Source: an uncultured Bacteroidia bacterium (GTDB lineage Bacteria; Bacteroidota; Bacteroidia; Bacteroidales; UBA932). Taken from it: a stretch of 64,000 bases of DNA. Both the position numbers and the translations under genes were made by a program. Every line of letters begins with the position of its first letter. Positions within the stretch are counted from its first letter, which is position 1. Of the stretch, positions 16,603-24,726 are shown piece after piece. Below the pieces are notes generated by a model. It had not been told where the DNA came from, did no database searches, and worked only from the letters and a program-made list of their open reading frames with translations. Location: the NCBI GenBank assembly GCA_902785825.1, contig CACZZZ010000001.1, forward strand, positions 118,583 through 182,582, in the 5' to 3' direction.

Positions 16603-16640
16603 CAACCCTTTGGGGTGGAGTTTGCCACCCGAAAGGGTGG
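16603..16640. promoter_or_regulatory. Inverted repeat between divergent LuxR-type genes
   Basis: CAACCCTTTGGGGTGG (16603-16618) and CCACCCGAAAGGGTGG (16625-16640) are inverted copies matching at 14 of 16 positions, with a 6-base spacer. They lie between two start codons (16567 and 16689) of genes with paralogous HTH domains, which makes an operator plausible. Binding is inference. Confidence 0.5.
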
Positions 16641-16688
16641 TGTTTAAGACAATTAAATAGCCGAAATTCGCGAAAACGAAAACCACAA

Positions 16689-16904
16689 ATGGACGAAATC
16701 ACAGCAAATGACATCAAACTGACAAGAAGGGAGAAGTCAATCCTTCAGGAAGTCGCGATAGGTAGAACCACTCCGCAGATCGCTCAAGACCTGGGACTGA
16801 GCCCGGAGACCGTCAAGTGGTACAGGAAGCAGCTTCTTGTCAAATTCTCCGCATCCACATCAGCGGAAATCGTGCGGAAAGCCTTTGAGATGAAAATCCT
16901 TTAA
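16689..16904 (+). CDS. Small stand-alone LuxR-type HTH protein
   Basis: 71 residues from ATG 16689, consisting of little more than a GerE-type helix-turn-helix: LTRREKSILQEVAIGRTTP, then QIAQDLGLSPETVKWYRKQL, ending FEMKIL. Most HTH residues match the C-terminus of the TPR regulator on the opposite strand, so one likely arose by duplication. Lacking any sensor or receiver domain, it could act as a competitor or partner for the larger protein, or as a constitutive activator. An OmpA-family gene follows 11 bases later, probably co-transcribed. Confidence 0.75.
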   Translation: MDEITANDIKLTRREKSILQEVAIGRTTPQIAQDLGLSPETVKWYRKQLLVKFSASTSAEIVRKAFEMKIL

Positions 16905-16915
16905 TATGTTAGAAT

Positions 16916-18025
16916 ATGAAAAAGATTGCTTTGATCTCCGCCGGTGTCATCCTTGCCGGTAATCTTGCCTTCGGGCAGAAGAGTGAAACCCAGACCGCAT
17001 ACGCCAAGACCGACTTTGTCCCTGGTGACGAGATTTTTTTCGAGGACACCTTTGAGAACGAGAAACTTGGAGAGTTCCCGCTGCGCTGGGATCTTCTTGA
17101 CGGTTACGTGGAGACAGCGTCGGTGAAAGGCCGGAAGGTGCTGGCATTTACAGACAATGGCCTTGGGCAGGTGATGCCACTCATGAAGGATAAATGGAGC
17201 TGGTTGCCTGAGATTTTTACCCTGGAATTCGACCTTTATGTCGCTCCCATGTCGGAATACGGCGGCTCTGAACTTGGCATGGAGCTTAGGTTTGGAGACC
17301 GCGGCGCCTCCGACTATTACAATGCTTCCAGCTATGTTATTTTCCGCTATAGGGAAGACGGATCTTCAGACATGGAATGGAGTCTTCGTAAACCCGGTTC
17401 GGATTCCGAAACTTACGGCAAAAAAGAACTGGGTCTCAACCCGGGTCTCGGTGGATATAATGGAAAGGACAATCCGCTGAAGGCTGGCGAATGGAACCAT
17501 TATGCCTTTTCCTTCAACAAGAGGGCCTTCAAGGGTTATATCAACGGTGTGCGCATCATCAATGTACCGGCCATGGAAGCCCCCGGATATCTCTATTTCA
17601 ACAGTGTTTCCCAATATGCCTACAGCGGCATCAGCAATGTCCGCCTGGCGAAGGGGGCAGTTCCCCTTTATGACCGTCTGGCCTCCGACGGGAAGATAGT
17701 CACCTACGCCATCACCTTCGACACCGGCAAGGCTACCTTGAAGCCCGAATCCATGGTCGAGATAAGCCGCATTACGGAATTGATGAAGAAAGACGCTAGC
17801 CTCAAATTCGAGGTTCAGGGCCACTGCGACGCGACTGGCAGCGACGCCGTCAATGATCCGCTGAGCCAGAAGCGAGCGGAGGCAATCGTGGCCGCCCTCG
17901 TCAAGAACGGTATCCCGGCCGACCGTCTCACCGCCGTAGGCAAGGGATCACACAGCCCTATCGCTGACAATGGCACCGAAGAGGGAAGGGCCAAGAACCG
18001 CCGGGTTGAGTTTGTGAAAAAATAG
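16916..18025 (+). CDS. OmpA-family protein with LamG-like domain
   Basis: 369 residues with a signal peptide (ALISAGVILAGNLAFGQ). Residues about 40-245 form a beta-sandwich reminiscent of LamG/concanavalin-like domains (FFEDTFENEKLGEFPLRW, then YINGVRI, SVSQYAYSGISNVRL). The C-terminal 115 residues are an OmpA peptidoglycan-binding domain: TFDTGKATLKPESMVEI, GHCDATGSDAVNDPLSQKRA and NRRVEFVKK. It should tether the outer membrane to peptidoglycan while the sandwich may bind glycans or protein. The same layout is frequent in Bacteroidota. Confidence 0.85.
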   Translation: MKKIALISAGVILAGNLAFGQKSETQTAYAKTDFVPGDEIFFEDTFENEKLGEFPLRWDLLDGYVETASVKGRKVLAFTDNGLGQVMPLMKDKWSWLPEIFTLEFDLYVAPMSEYGGSELGMELRFGDRGASDYYNASSYVIFRYREDGSSDMEWSLRKPGSDSETYGKKELGLNPGLGGYNGKDNPLKAGEWNHYAFSFNKRAFKGYINGVRIINVPAMEAPGYLYFNSVSQYAYSGISNVRLAKGAVPLYDRLASDGKIVTYAITFDTGKATLKPESMVEISRITELMKKDASLKFEVQGHCDATGSDAVNDPLSQKRAEAIVAALVKNGIPADRLTAVGKGSHSPIADNGTEEGRAKNRRVEFVKK

Positions 18026-18071
18026 CTGGTCGTAAAAGACTGGCAGTAACTTTTGAATAGACTAATCATTT

Positions 18072-18103
18072 TTTGCCGTCAAAGGATTTTAACATTATCT
18101 TTG
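18072..18103 (+). promoter_or_regulatory. Bacteroidota-type promoter before DUF3472 gene
   Basis: TTTG (18072-18075), 20-base spacer, TATCTTTG (18096-18103): an exact match to the phylum consensus, 12 bases before ATG 18116, giving a very short leader. Confidence 0.75.
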
Positions 18104-18115
18104 GGCAAAGATAAG

Positions 18116-19456
18116 ATGGTTATGCGTATTCTATTCAAAGCGTTACTGCCGGTCATGATTATTGCCGCGTCCTGCGGGAATCCATCGACAGTCCCTTTCA
18201 AACCGGCAGGGGACGCCAAAGTCATACCCTTCCGGGGAAATGTGTTTGTCACTGCCACGGGCGGCTCCCTTTTCGAAGAGGCTCCTAAGGTCATTGATAC
18301 CTACGAGAGCACCCTCAAGTCATGGGATGATCCCCAAACGGTTCTCTCGATGTTTTTCCGGACCGAGGGGAAAGGAACCTTGCACCTGGCTTTCCAGGCC
18401 GTGAAACCTTCCGGGACAGAGGAGCATGAATTCTCTTTCACCTGCGGGGAACAGTCACATAAGGTCAAGATCACGGCATCCGGAACCTTTGACATTGGTG
18501 ATTTCGATGTTAAGGAGCCTGGCTATGTGCGGGTTGACATAAAGGGAAGCTCCGCGAAGCCGGACCGGGCTCAGTTCTCCCGGATCAACCGCTTTTATGC
18601 CAGTGGGACAGCCCTTTCCGGTAAACTGGACTATACCCCTGAAGACAAGGGAGATGATAGCTACTGGTCTCGCCGCGGCCCGTCCGTGCATCTGTTCTAC
18701 GATTTTCCGGAAGGTGACGCAGAGTGGTTTTACAATGAGGCCACTGTTCCCGAAGAAGGTAACGTCCCGGCCACCTACTACATGCTTACAGGTTTCAGTG
18801 AGGGATATATGGGCATCCAGACTCATACGGACGGCCCCAACACGATCCTTTTCTCAGTGTGGAGCCCTTATAAGACAGATAATCCAGGGACTATCCCCGA
18901 GGATATGCGCGTCAAGACTCTCCAAAAAGGTGATGGCGTGACCGCTCAAGACTTTGGAGGGGAAGGATCCGGAGGTCAGAGCTTCATGACCTATCCCTGG
19001 AAGCCTGGAAAGACCTATGGGACTCTGGTCCATGTCCGTCCGGACGGAAAGGGAAACACCGACTACACGGGTTATTTCTGCGATGAGGAGGGTCAGTGGC
19101 ACCTCCTCGCATCCTTCCGCCGCCCGCACACCGACACTTGGTACAAAGGCGCGTACTCCTTCCTGGAGTGTTTTGACCCCAACACCGGCTTCCTGCCTCG
19201 TAGTGTCCTTTTCGGCAACCAGTGGGTCCGGATGACGGATGGAACCTGGAAAGAGGTCACCTCGGCAAGGTTCTCCTGCGACAATACCGGCCGGAGCGGC
19301 ATGCGCGGAGACATGTACGGCGCTTCCGATGGCTCCCGCTTCCTCTTGAAGAACTGCGGGTTCTTCAATGATAAGACTGAATATGGAACCGTCTTCAACA
19401 GAACCGGTGGCAACCCTGTTCCTGATATCGACCTTGAGTCCTTGGAGAGTCTATGA
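18116..19456 (+). CDS. DUF3472 domain lipoprotein
   Basis: About 446 residues from ATG 18116; the frame upstream overlaps the promoter and is rejected. Lipoprotein signal (lipobox AASC). The N-terminal 120 residues look like a DUF5077-type carbohydrate-binding beta domain and the rest is DUF3472, with GPSVHLFYDFP, ATYYMLTGFSEGYMGIQ, ILFSVWSPY, the Gly-rich GGEGSGGQS and TYGTLVHVRPDGKGNTDYTG. Proteins of this kind occur with polysaccharide-use genes. A GH30 lipoprotein lies downstream in the same run, so a role in glycan capture is reasonable but unproven. Confidence 0.8.
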   Translation: MVMRILFKALLPVMIIAASCGNPSTVPFKPAGDAKVIPFRGNVFVTATGGSLFEEAPKVIDTYESTLKSWDDPQTVLSMFFRTEGKGTLHLAFQAVKPSGTEEHEFSFTCGEQSHKVKITASGTFDIGDFDVKEPGYVRVDIKGSSAKPDRAQFSRINRFYASGTALSGKLDYTPEDKGDDSYWSRRGPSVHLFYDFPEGDAEWFYNEATVPEEGNVPATYYMLTGFSEGYMGIQTHTDGPNTILFSVWSPYKTDNPGTIPEDMRVKTLQKGDGVTAQDFGGEGSGGQSFMTYPWKPGKTYGTLVHVRPDGKGNTDYTGYFCDEEGQWHLLASFRRPHTDTWYKGAYSFLECFDPNTGFLPRSVLFGNQWVRMTDGTWKEVTSARFSCDNTGRSGMRGDMYGASDGSRFLLKNCGFFNDKTEYGTVFNRTGGNPVPDIDLESLESL

Positions 19457-20394
19457 AAATGAATATTCCTTTGATGGGGACCCTTCTGGGGTTGTCGCTC
19501 ATCGTTTGTCCTTTACTGTATATCCATGTTGGGCCTTCCCTTGACTCAACACAGCTTGACACATTGAAGGTCCTTGGGATCATCGCCGGGTGCTCCGCGG
19601 CATATTGCTTCATTGTCGGGGAGATAACCGGGAACAACTCCCAGATGGATAAGCTATGGAGCTTGCTTCCTATCGCATATACGTGGATTATAGCCGCTAA
19701 GGGAGGTTTTTCCGTCAGGCTTGTCGTGATGGCTGTCCTCGCGACTCTCTGGGGTGCCAGGCTCACCTTCAACTTCGCCCGGAAGGGCGCTTACCGGCTC
19801 AAGTTCTGGGAAGGCGCTGAAGACTACAGGTGGAGCATCGTCAGAAGCGGCCCTGCCTTCCGCAAGCGCTGGGCTTGGATGCTGTTCGACCTCCTTTTCA
19901 TCTCCATCTACCAGAATGCCCTTGTGCTGATGATTACCTTCCCGGCCCTGGTCTCCATGGGCTCGTCCGCTCCATTTGGCCTGGTTGACATCATAGCCGC
20001 CGTCCTGATGCTCGCTTTCATCATTTACGAGACAGTGGCCGACGAGCAGCAATGGGCTTTCCAGACCCGCAAATGGGCGATGATATGGGAGGGACGCAAA
20101 CTGGAGGAACTGCCAGCGCCTTACAATAAGGGTTTCAACACTACCGGCTTGTGGGGCCTCAGCCGTCATCCGAATTATTTCGCCGAGCAAGCGACATGGA
20201 TATCCTTCTATATATTCTCGATTGGCGCCGGAATCGGAATATTCAATTGGAGCGTCATAGGGGCGCTTCTTCTGGTGGTTCTTTTCCTCGGCAGCTCTGC
20301 CCTCGGAGAACAGATCAGCGGAAGCAAATATCCTGAATATGCCACCTATCAGGCGTCCGTCTCAAGGTATTTCCCTTGGAAAACAAAGCGTTAA
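19453..20394 (+). CDS. DUF1295 membrane protein (steroid 5-alpha-reductase-like)
   Basis: 313 residues, starting at an ATGA overlap with the previous stop. Polytopic, with the family signatures GNNSQMDKLWSLLP, ATLWGARLTFNFARKGAY and the C-terminal GLWGLSRHPNYFAEQATW found in DUF1295 and isoprenylcysteine-methyltransferase-like enzymes. It probably reduces or methylates a lipid at the membrane; the substrate is unknown. Confidence 0.87.
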   Translation: MKMNIPLMGTLLGLSLIVCPLLYIHVGPSLDSTQLDTLKVLGIIAGCSAAYCFIVGEITGNNSQMDKLWSLLPIAYTWIIAAKGGFSVRLVVMAVLATLWGARLTFNFARKGAYRLKFWEGAEDYRWSIVRSGPAFRKRWAWMLFDLLFISIYQNALVLMITFPALVSMGSSAPFGLVDIIAAVLMLAFIIYETVADEQQWAFQTRKWAMIWEGRKLEELPAPYNKGFNTTGLWGLSRHPNYFAEQATWISFYIFSIGAGIGIFNWSVIGALLLVVLFLGSSALGEQISGSKYPEYATYQASVSRYFPWKTKR

Positions 20395-20413
20395 CATTTC
20401 AATTGCGTACATC

Positions 20414-21817
20414 ATGAAGAAGGTTTTTGTCATACTTACTGTGGCGTTGGTCGTCATGACGGCCTGCCATCCGGCTCTTACAATACAAGAGTATGTCTCC
20501 AGCACTATGGATATGCCTTGGCAAGTCGGGAGCCCGCTGCCAGCTTCTGGCGACAGCGTGGTTGTCATCGAAATATGTCCTGACAGCACAGGACAAGCTA
20601 TCCGGGGTTTTGGAGTGTCCTTCAGCGAGTTGAGCGCTTACTCCTTGAGCCTGTTGACGGAATCTGACCGTAAGGCCGTGCTGGACGAACTGTTCGTTCC
20701 AGGACAGGGCGCGAACCTCGTCATCAACCGTACTCCTGTGGGAGCCAATGATTTCAGCTTGGATTGGTACTCCTACGACGAGGTGGACAAGGATTTCGGG
20801 ATGGAAAGATTCTCCGTCTCCCATGATGAACAATGGCTGATCCCGCTGATCCGGGAAGCTTTGAGCCGCAATCCTGACATGACCATCTGGGCCAGCCCTT
20901 GGTGCCCTCCGACTTGGATGAAATATAACCATCATTACGCGATGCGGCCTGACAAAGTGAACGATCTCCCTGAATCCGGGCGAGGCTATGAGGGTCAGGA
21001 TATGTTCATCCAGAAGGAGGAATTCTTTGAGGCTTATGCCTTGTATTTCGAGAAATACATCCAAGCCTACCGTGAACACGGTATCGATATCTCGATGGTA
21101 ATGCCGCAAAACGAGCCCAACTCGGATCAGAATTTCCCAAGCTGTTGTTGGACATCCGCTGGTTTGACTCGCTTTATATCTCACCTTGGACCGAGAATGG
21201 ACCGTTTGGGGGTGGACCTTTGGTTCGGCACGTGTGAAAGGCCTAAAGTAGCCTTGATTGACTCGGTACTCACGGATCCTGTCGCAGGGAAATACATCAA
21301 GGGAGTCGGTTTCCAGTGGGCTGGACGCTCGGCATTACCTGTCGTCAAGGAAAAATATCCTGGGATGGATTTAATGATGACCGAACAGGAATGCGGCAAT
21401 GGCCGAAACGATTGGAGTGGCGTCTCGCATGCCTGGGAGCTGATGAAGCACTATCTCTCGAATGGTGTGAGCGCATACGATTATTGGAATATGGTACTGC
21501 CGGAAAACGGTTTGAGCCGCTGGGGATGGCGTCAGAATTCGCTGGTGACTGTTGATTCAGAGAAACATACTTTCCGTTATACGATTGAGTACTATCTACT
21601 CAAGCATATGAGCCATTATGTCCAGAGTGGCGCTCGGCTTCTGCGCCTGCCGGCAGGGACGGATGCCCTGGCTTTCCTTAACCCGGATGGCAGCATCGCT
21701 TTGGTGGCAGCAAATCCGCTGGAGAAGCCTATGGTTCTCCGAGTGCGTCTTCTCGGTCGGGAACAGGCCCTCTCCGTGCCAGCTTACTCATTCAATACGT
21801 TGATTATTACTGGATAA
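20414..21817 (+). CDS. Glycoside hydrolase family 30 lipoprotein
   Basis: About 467 residues from ATG 20414, lipoprotein (lipobox MTAC). GH30 (glucosylceramidase-like) TIM barrel with side beta-domain: GFGVSFSELSAYSL at the start of the barrel, NRTPVGANDFSLDWYSYD, SPWCPPTWMK, the acid/base Glu in SMVMPQNEPNSD, and the nucleophile Glu in LMMTEQECGNG. Members hydrolyse beta-glucosyl, beta-xylosyl or beta-1,6-glucan linkages; which one applies here cannot be told. Twenty bases after the DUF1295 gene. Confidence 0.88.
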   Translation: MKKVFVILTVALVVMTACHPALTIQEYVSSTMDMPWQVGSPLPASGDSVVVIEICPDSTGQAIRGFGVSFSELSAYSLSLLTESDRKAVLDELFVPGQGANLVINRTPVGANDFSLDWYSYDEVDKDFGMERFSVSHDEQWLIPLIREALSRNPDMTIWASPWCPPTWMKYNHHYAMRPDKVNDLPESGRGYEGQDMFIQKEEFFEAYALYFEKYIQAYREHGIDISMVMPQNEPNSDQNFPSCCWTSAGLTRFISHLGPRMDRLGVDLWFGTCERPKVALIDSVLTDPVAGKYIKGVGFQWAGRSALPVVKEKYPGMDLMMTEQECGNGRNDWSGVSHAWELMKHYLSNGVSAYDYWNMVLPENGLSRWGWRQNSLVTVDSEKHTFRYTIEYYLLKHMSHYVQSGARLLRLPAGTDALAFLNPDGSIALVAANPLEKPMVLRVRLLGREQALSVPAYSFNTLIITG

Positions 21818-21838
21818 TCTCAAAACCCGTTCAGCCGG

Positions 21839-22927
21839 TTATATAGAGGAAAGATAACGTCTTACGGGACGGTCGTAGAACCTCATGCAGACGAGGGCGA
21901 GCGCCAGGCTGACAGCCACTGTCAGCAATGCCGCTGGCCAGGCTTCCGCGAATGTCTTTGACACCCCGTTCCCGTCGAATCCTATGTGGCTATAGAACAG
22001 GTAGAAAATAGGGTAGTGGACCATGTATAGAGGGTAGGACAGATCCCCAAGGAAAGCGCAAACCCCTTTTGTCCGGGAACCGTATGAGGTGTCAGAGGCT
22101 CCCAGCCATACCAGGCAAGGGAATACCACGATCACGCAGAATGCCTCGAACAGGCCGTTGCGCCAAGCCTGCCCGCCAATAGCGGGGAGCAGGGCCACAG
22201 TAAGTAGCATGACCGAGCAAAGGAGGAAAGAACCCTTTATCTTGACAGGCTTGAAGACCCTTGCCATCAGCATACCTGCGGTGTAAGGGAAAAGCATCCT
22301 TACAAGGCCTCCCCAGAAACCTCCATCTATGAATGACCAGCCGACACCGAGGAAACCGTCATGCGCGGCAATACCGGCGAGCAAGACGCCGGAGACAGCG
22401 CAGAGAACCGCCAGGGCCCATTTTGGAAGCCTCCTGAGCAGGAGAGCATAAAGTATATTACCGATATATTCAAAGAAGAGGGACCAGGAGGGACCGTTGA
22501 GGGGGAACATCTCCCCGTTGCCTCGGACTTCCCTTGACATCCCGGGAGCTGATGGGATCATGAACATCGCGCACAGCATGGCGAGCATGACCCAGCCGGT
22601 TCCGACTTTCGAGCCGTCCCACTGGACGCTCCCTTGCAGAAGGAATGTGATGGCTCCTATGACGGCTCCCATCACCACCATCGGATGCAGCCGTATCAAC
22701 CTGCGTTTGAAGAATCCTCCGGTTGTCATCTTATCCCATCTGCCGTCATAGGCATAACCGATGACAAAGCCGGAAAGGATGAAGAAGAAATCCACCGCGA
22801 GGTAGCCATGAGGCACCGGCGTTCCGGGGAAAAGCTCGAACACATGGTAAACTATGACGATCAGGGCGGCGACTCCTCGAAGGCCGTCAAGGATGTCGTA
22901 ATGTGGTCTTGAATCTTTAAGTAACAT
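21839..22927 (-). CDS. Acyltransferase 3 (OafA/YrhL-like)
   Basis: About 362 residues from ATG 22927 (MLLKDSRPHYDILDGLRG); a TTG at 22954 would add nine residues. Ten or so membrane helices. The N-terminal RPHYDILDGLRGVAALIVI with the following YHVFE, and FFILSGFVIGY, are diagnostic of acyltransferase family 3, which moves acetyl or other acyl groups from cytoplasmic acyl-CoA onto surface glycans. No polysaccharide genes adjoin it, so the acceptor is unknown. It is transcribed away from the chimeric gene at 23016. Confidence 0.88.
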   Translation of the reverse strand: MLLKDSRPHYDILDGLRGVAALIVIVYHVFELFPGTPVPHGYLAVDFFFILSGFVIGYAYDGRWDKMTTGGFFKRRLIRLHPMVVMGAVIGAITFLLQGSVQWDGSKVGTGWVMLAMLCAMFMIPSAPGMSREVRGNGEMFPLNGPSWSLFFEYIGNILYALLLRRLPKWALAVLCAVSGVLLAGIAAHDGFLGVGWSFIDGGFWGGLVRMLFPYTAGMLMARVFKPVKIKGSFLLCSVMLLTVALLPAIGGQAWRNGLFEAFCVIVVFPCLVWLGASDTSYGSRTKGVCAFLGDLSYPLYMVHYPIFYLFYSHIGFDGNGVSKTFAEAWPAALLTVAVSLALALVCMRFYDRPVRRYLSSI

Positions 22928-23015
22928 AGTCGCGAATATAATTGTTCTCCCCAATAATTAACAATAAATGGGGATTGCGGGGGAACTTTTAAAACAGGAA
23001 ATTTGCGACCTGATT

Positions 23016-23792
23016 ATGAGAAAAGCTTTAATAATACTGATTTCCGGCCTTCTGATGGCCTTCGGGGCAGTGGCCCAGGAAAATGGAAACCGCCTTGTGA
23101 TCGGTGGTTACGGAGAAGTCGCCTTGAGCAGGCACTTTTACAGCGACAATGTTTATAGGTATTCCCATCCCGACAATTACAAGAACGACAAGAGCCATGG
23201 CCGCTTTGACATACCCCACGCCGTGATCTATCTCGGATACGACTTCGGGAAGGGCTGGACGATGCAAAGTGAGATCGAGTTCGAGCACACAGGCACAGGT
23301 TCGGCTGTGGAAAAAGAGTACACCGAGGCTGGCGAGTGGGAAACCGAGATCGAGAAAGGCGGAGAGGTTGAGCTCGAGCAGTTCTGGATCCAGAAGTCTT
23401 TCGCGAGGGCCCTTAACGTGCGTATGGGGCACTTCGTCGTGCCTGTAGGCGGGCTGAATAACGCTCCCGCGATCACCAAGGGCAGGCAGCTCCCAAGATA
23501 CCGTAACCAGAAGATTTACCCTTACACTGACATGATCCAGCACCGCCTGTTCATGAAGAATGGGATCCATGGGAGCTGGTTCCGTACGACCCCTCTTTGG
23601 GGTAGGGGACTCTCCAGGGCCAACACCGGGTCTGAGGACAGGATCCACGACTGCAGGGCGAGGAATGTCATCGAGGCCATCATGTGGCACGGCTACAGCA
23701 GGAAGAGCGACGCTTATGAGTCCACGGAGAAGTTCTACAACCTCTCCAAGGAAGACCGTGACGCTGTAGTCGAGTTTATTAATTCGTTATAA
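23016..23792 (+). CDS. Chimera: porin N-terminus joined to di-haem oxidoreductase C-terminus
   Basis: 258 residues from ATG 23016. Residues 1-146 have a signal peptide and the start of an outer-membrane porin: NRLVIGGYGEVALSRHFY, HAVIYLGYDFGKGWTMQSEI, LEQFWIQKSFARALNVRMGH, FVVPVGG. Residues from about 155 instead match the C-terminal end of DHOR (di-haem oxidoreductase) proteins: QKIYPYTDMIQH, FRTTPLWGRGLSRANTG, HDCRARNVIEAIMWHG, DRDAVVEFINSL. Both CxxCH haem sites and most of the barrel are missing. The frame is intact across the join. In related genomes porin-like and DHOR genes can occur as neighbours, so an in-frame deletion between them is the likely origin. Probably non-functional, or a small relic protein. 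Confidence 0.7.
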   Translation: MRKALIILISGLLMAFGAVAQENGNRLVIGGYGEVALSRHFYSDNVYRYSHPDNYKNDKSHGRFDIPHAVIYLGYDFGKGWTMQSEIEFEHTGTGSAVEKEYTEAGEWETEIEKGGEVELEQFWIQKSFARALNVRMGHFVVPVGGLNNAPAITKGRQLPRYRNQKIYPYTDMIQHRLFMKNGIHGSWFRTTPLWGRGLSRANTGSEDRIHDCRARNVIEAIMWHGYSRKSDAYESTEKFYNLSKEDRDAVVEFINSL

Positions 23793-23800
23793 TTGACCTA

Positions 23801-23859
23801 CTTCCTTGGCGAGACGGCAATTATTGCTATCTTTGTTAACTCATGACTCGCCAAGGAAG
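23801..23859 (+). promoter_or_regulatory. Promoter framed by a 13-base inverted repeat
   Basis: A perfect inverted repeat CTTCCTTGGCGAG (23801-23813) and its complement (23847-23859) frames TTG (23806-23808), 19 bases, TATCTTTG (23828-23835). The right arm covers codons 2-6 of the GNAT gene. The expected transcription start is about one base before the ATG (23843), so the message may be nearly leaderless. The repeat could be a repressor site or an RNA hairpin. Confidence 0.6.
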
Positions 23860-24355
23860 AATCATACGTGAGGCCACTGCCGCCGATCTGGATGGGATAA
23901 TGCCCGTCCTGGATGCCGCTAAAGGGATAATGCGCTCTGACGGGAACATGAACCAGTGGTCTGACGGTTATCCTTCCAGCGAGGCGATATTGGCGGATAT
24001 CAACAGGAGCGGAGGTTTTGTCGTGGAGGACTCCGGCCGTGTCACCGGCTACTTCGCCTTCCTGCCTTCTCCTGAACCGACATATTCTTATATCGAAGGC
24101 GGAGAGTGGATTGATGATGTTCTGCCATATCATGTCATACACCGGATAGCGAGCTATCCGGAGGCTCATGGAATATTCTCCGACATGATGGATTTCTGTT
24201 TCGATCGGGATCCGAACATCCGGATTGACACCCATCGGGATAATTCAATTATGCGCCACAATATAGCCAAACACGGTTTTACATATTGCGGCATAATCTA
24301 TCTGGAGTCGGGCGACGAGAGGCTCGCCTACCAGAAAATAATGTCAACGAAATGA
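23843..24355 (+). CDS. GNAT-family N-acetyltransferase
   Basis: 170 residues. The N-terminal IREATAADLDGIMPVLDAAK and GGFVVEDSGRVTGYFAFL follow the GNAT beta1-alpha1 and beta4 pattern. The acetyl-CoA loop is weakly conserved (ASYPEAHGIFSDMM in place of a clear Q/RxxGxG/A), with IDTHRDNSIMRHNIAKHGF matching the late N-x-x-x-x-x-x-x-x-G-F region. The acceptor is unknown. It overlaps the DUF4491 gene by ATGA and is the first gene of a four-gene run. Confidence 0.82.
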   Translation: MTRQGRIIREATAADLDGIMPVLDAAKGIMRSDGNMNQWSDGYPSSEAILADINRSGGFVVEDSGRVTGYFAFLPSPEPTYSYIEGGEWIDDVLPYHVIHRIASYPEAHGIFSDMMDFCFDRDPNIRIDTHRDNSIMRHNIAKHGFTYCGIIYLESGDERLAYQKIMSTK

Positions 24356-24726
24356 ATTTTAATGGAATAATAGTGGGCGTGTCTGTGTTCCTTATAATAG
24401 GAATATGCCACCCGATCACGATTAAGATGGAATATTACTGGGGCAGGAAAAGCTGGATGGTTTTCTGCGCCGCGGGGATCATCCTCAGTGTCCTTTCCCT
24501 GTTCACGAAGAATTTGGTCCTTTCCACCATTCTCGCGGCTTTCGCTTTCTCATGCTTCTGGGGCATCCATGAGGTGATCTCGCAGGAGATGAGGGTGCTC
24601 CGCGGCTGGTTCCCTGAGAATCCGGCCCGTCACGACTATTACGAGCGTCGGCGCGCAGAGCTTGGGGACAAGATCCTAAAAAGCCATCCCTCCCATAAAC
24701 ATCTTAAGGAAAAGCTCGGAAAATGA
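24352..24726 (+). CDS. DUF4491 family membrane protein
   Basis: 124 residues from ATG 24352 (ATGA overlap). Three hydrophobic helices, with IIVGVSVFLIIGICHPITIK, KMEYYWGRKSW, CFWGIHEVISQEMRVLRGWF and PENPARHDYY, all matching the Bacteroidota family DUF4491. Function unknown. Overlaps the next gene by four bases. Confidence 0.85.
   Translation: MNFNGIIVGVSVFLIIGICHPITIKMEYYWGRKSWMVFCAAGIILSVLSLFTKNLVLSTILAAFAFSCFWGIHEVISQEMRVLRGWFPENPARHDYYERRRAELGDKILKSHPSHKHLKEKLGK

Noticed and set aside
23801..23859. Classical invertible promoter of the Bacteroides type
   Set aside because: The segment is only 59 bases and the -33 box lies within an arm; known invertible promoters are larger and no recombinase gene is near. 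Kept only as an inverted repeat.
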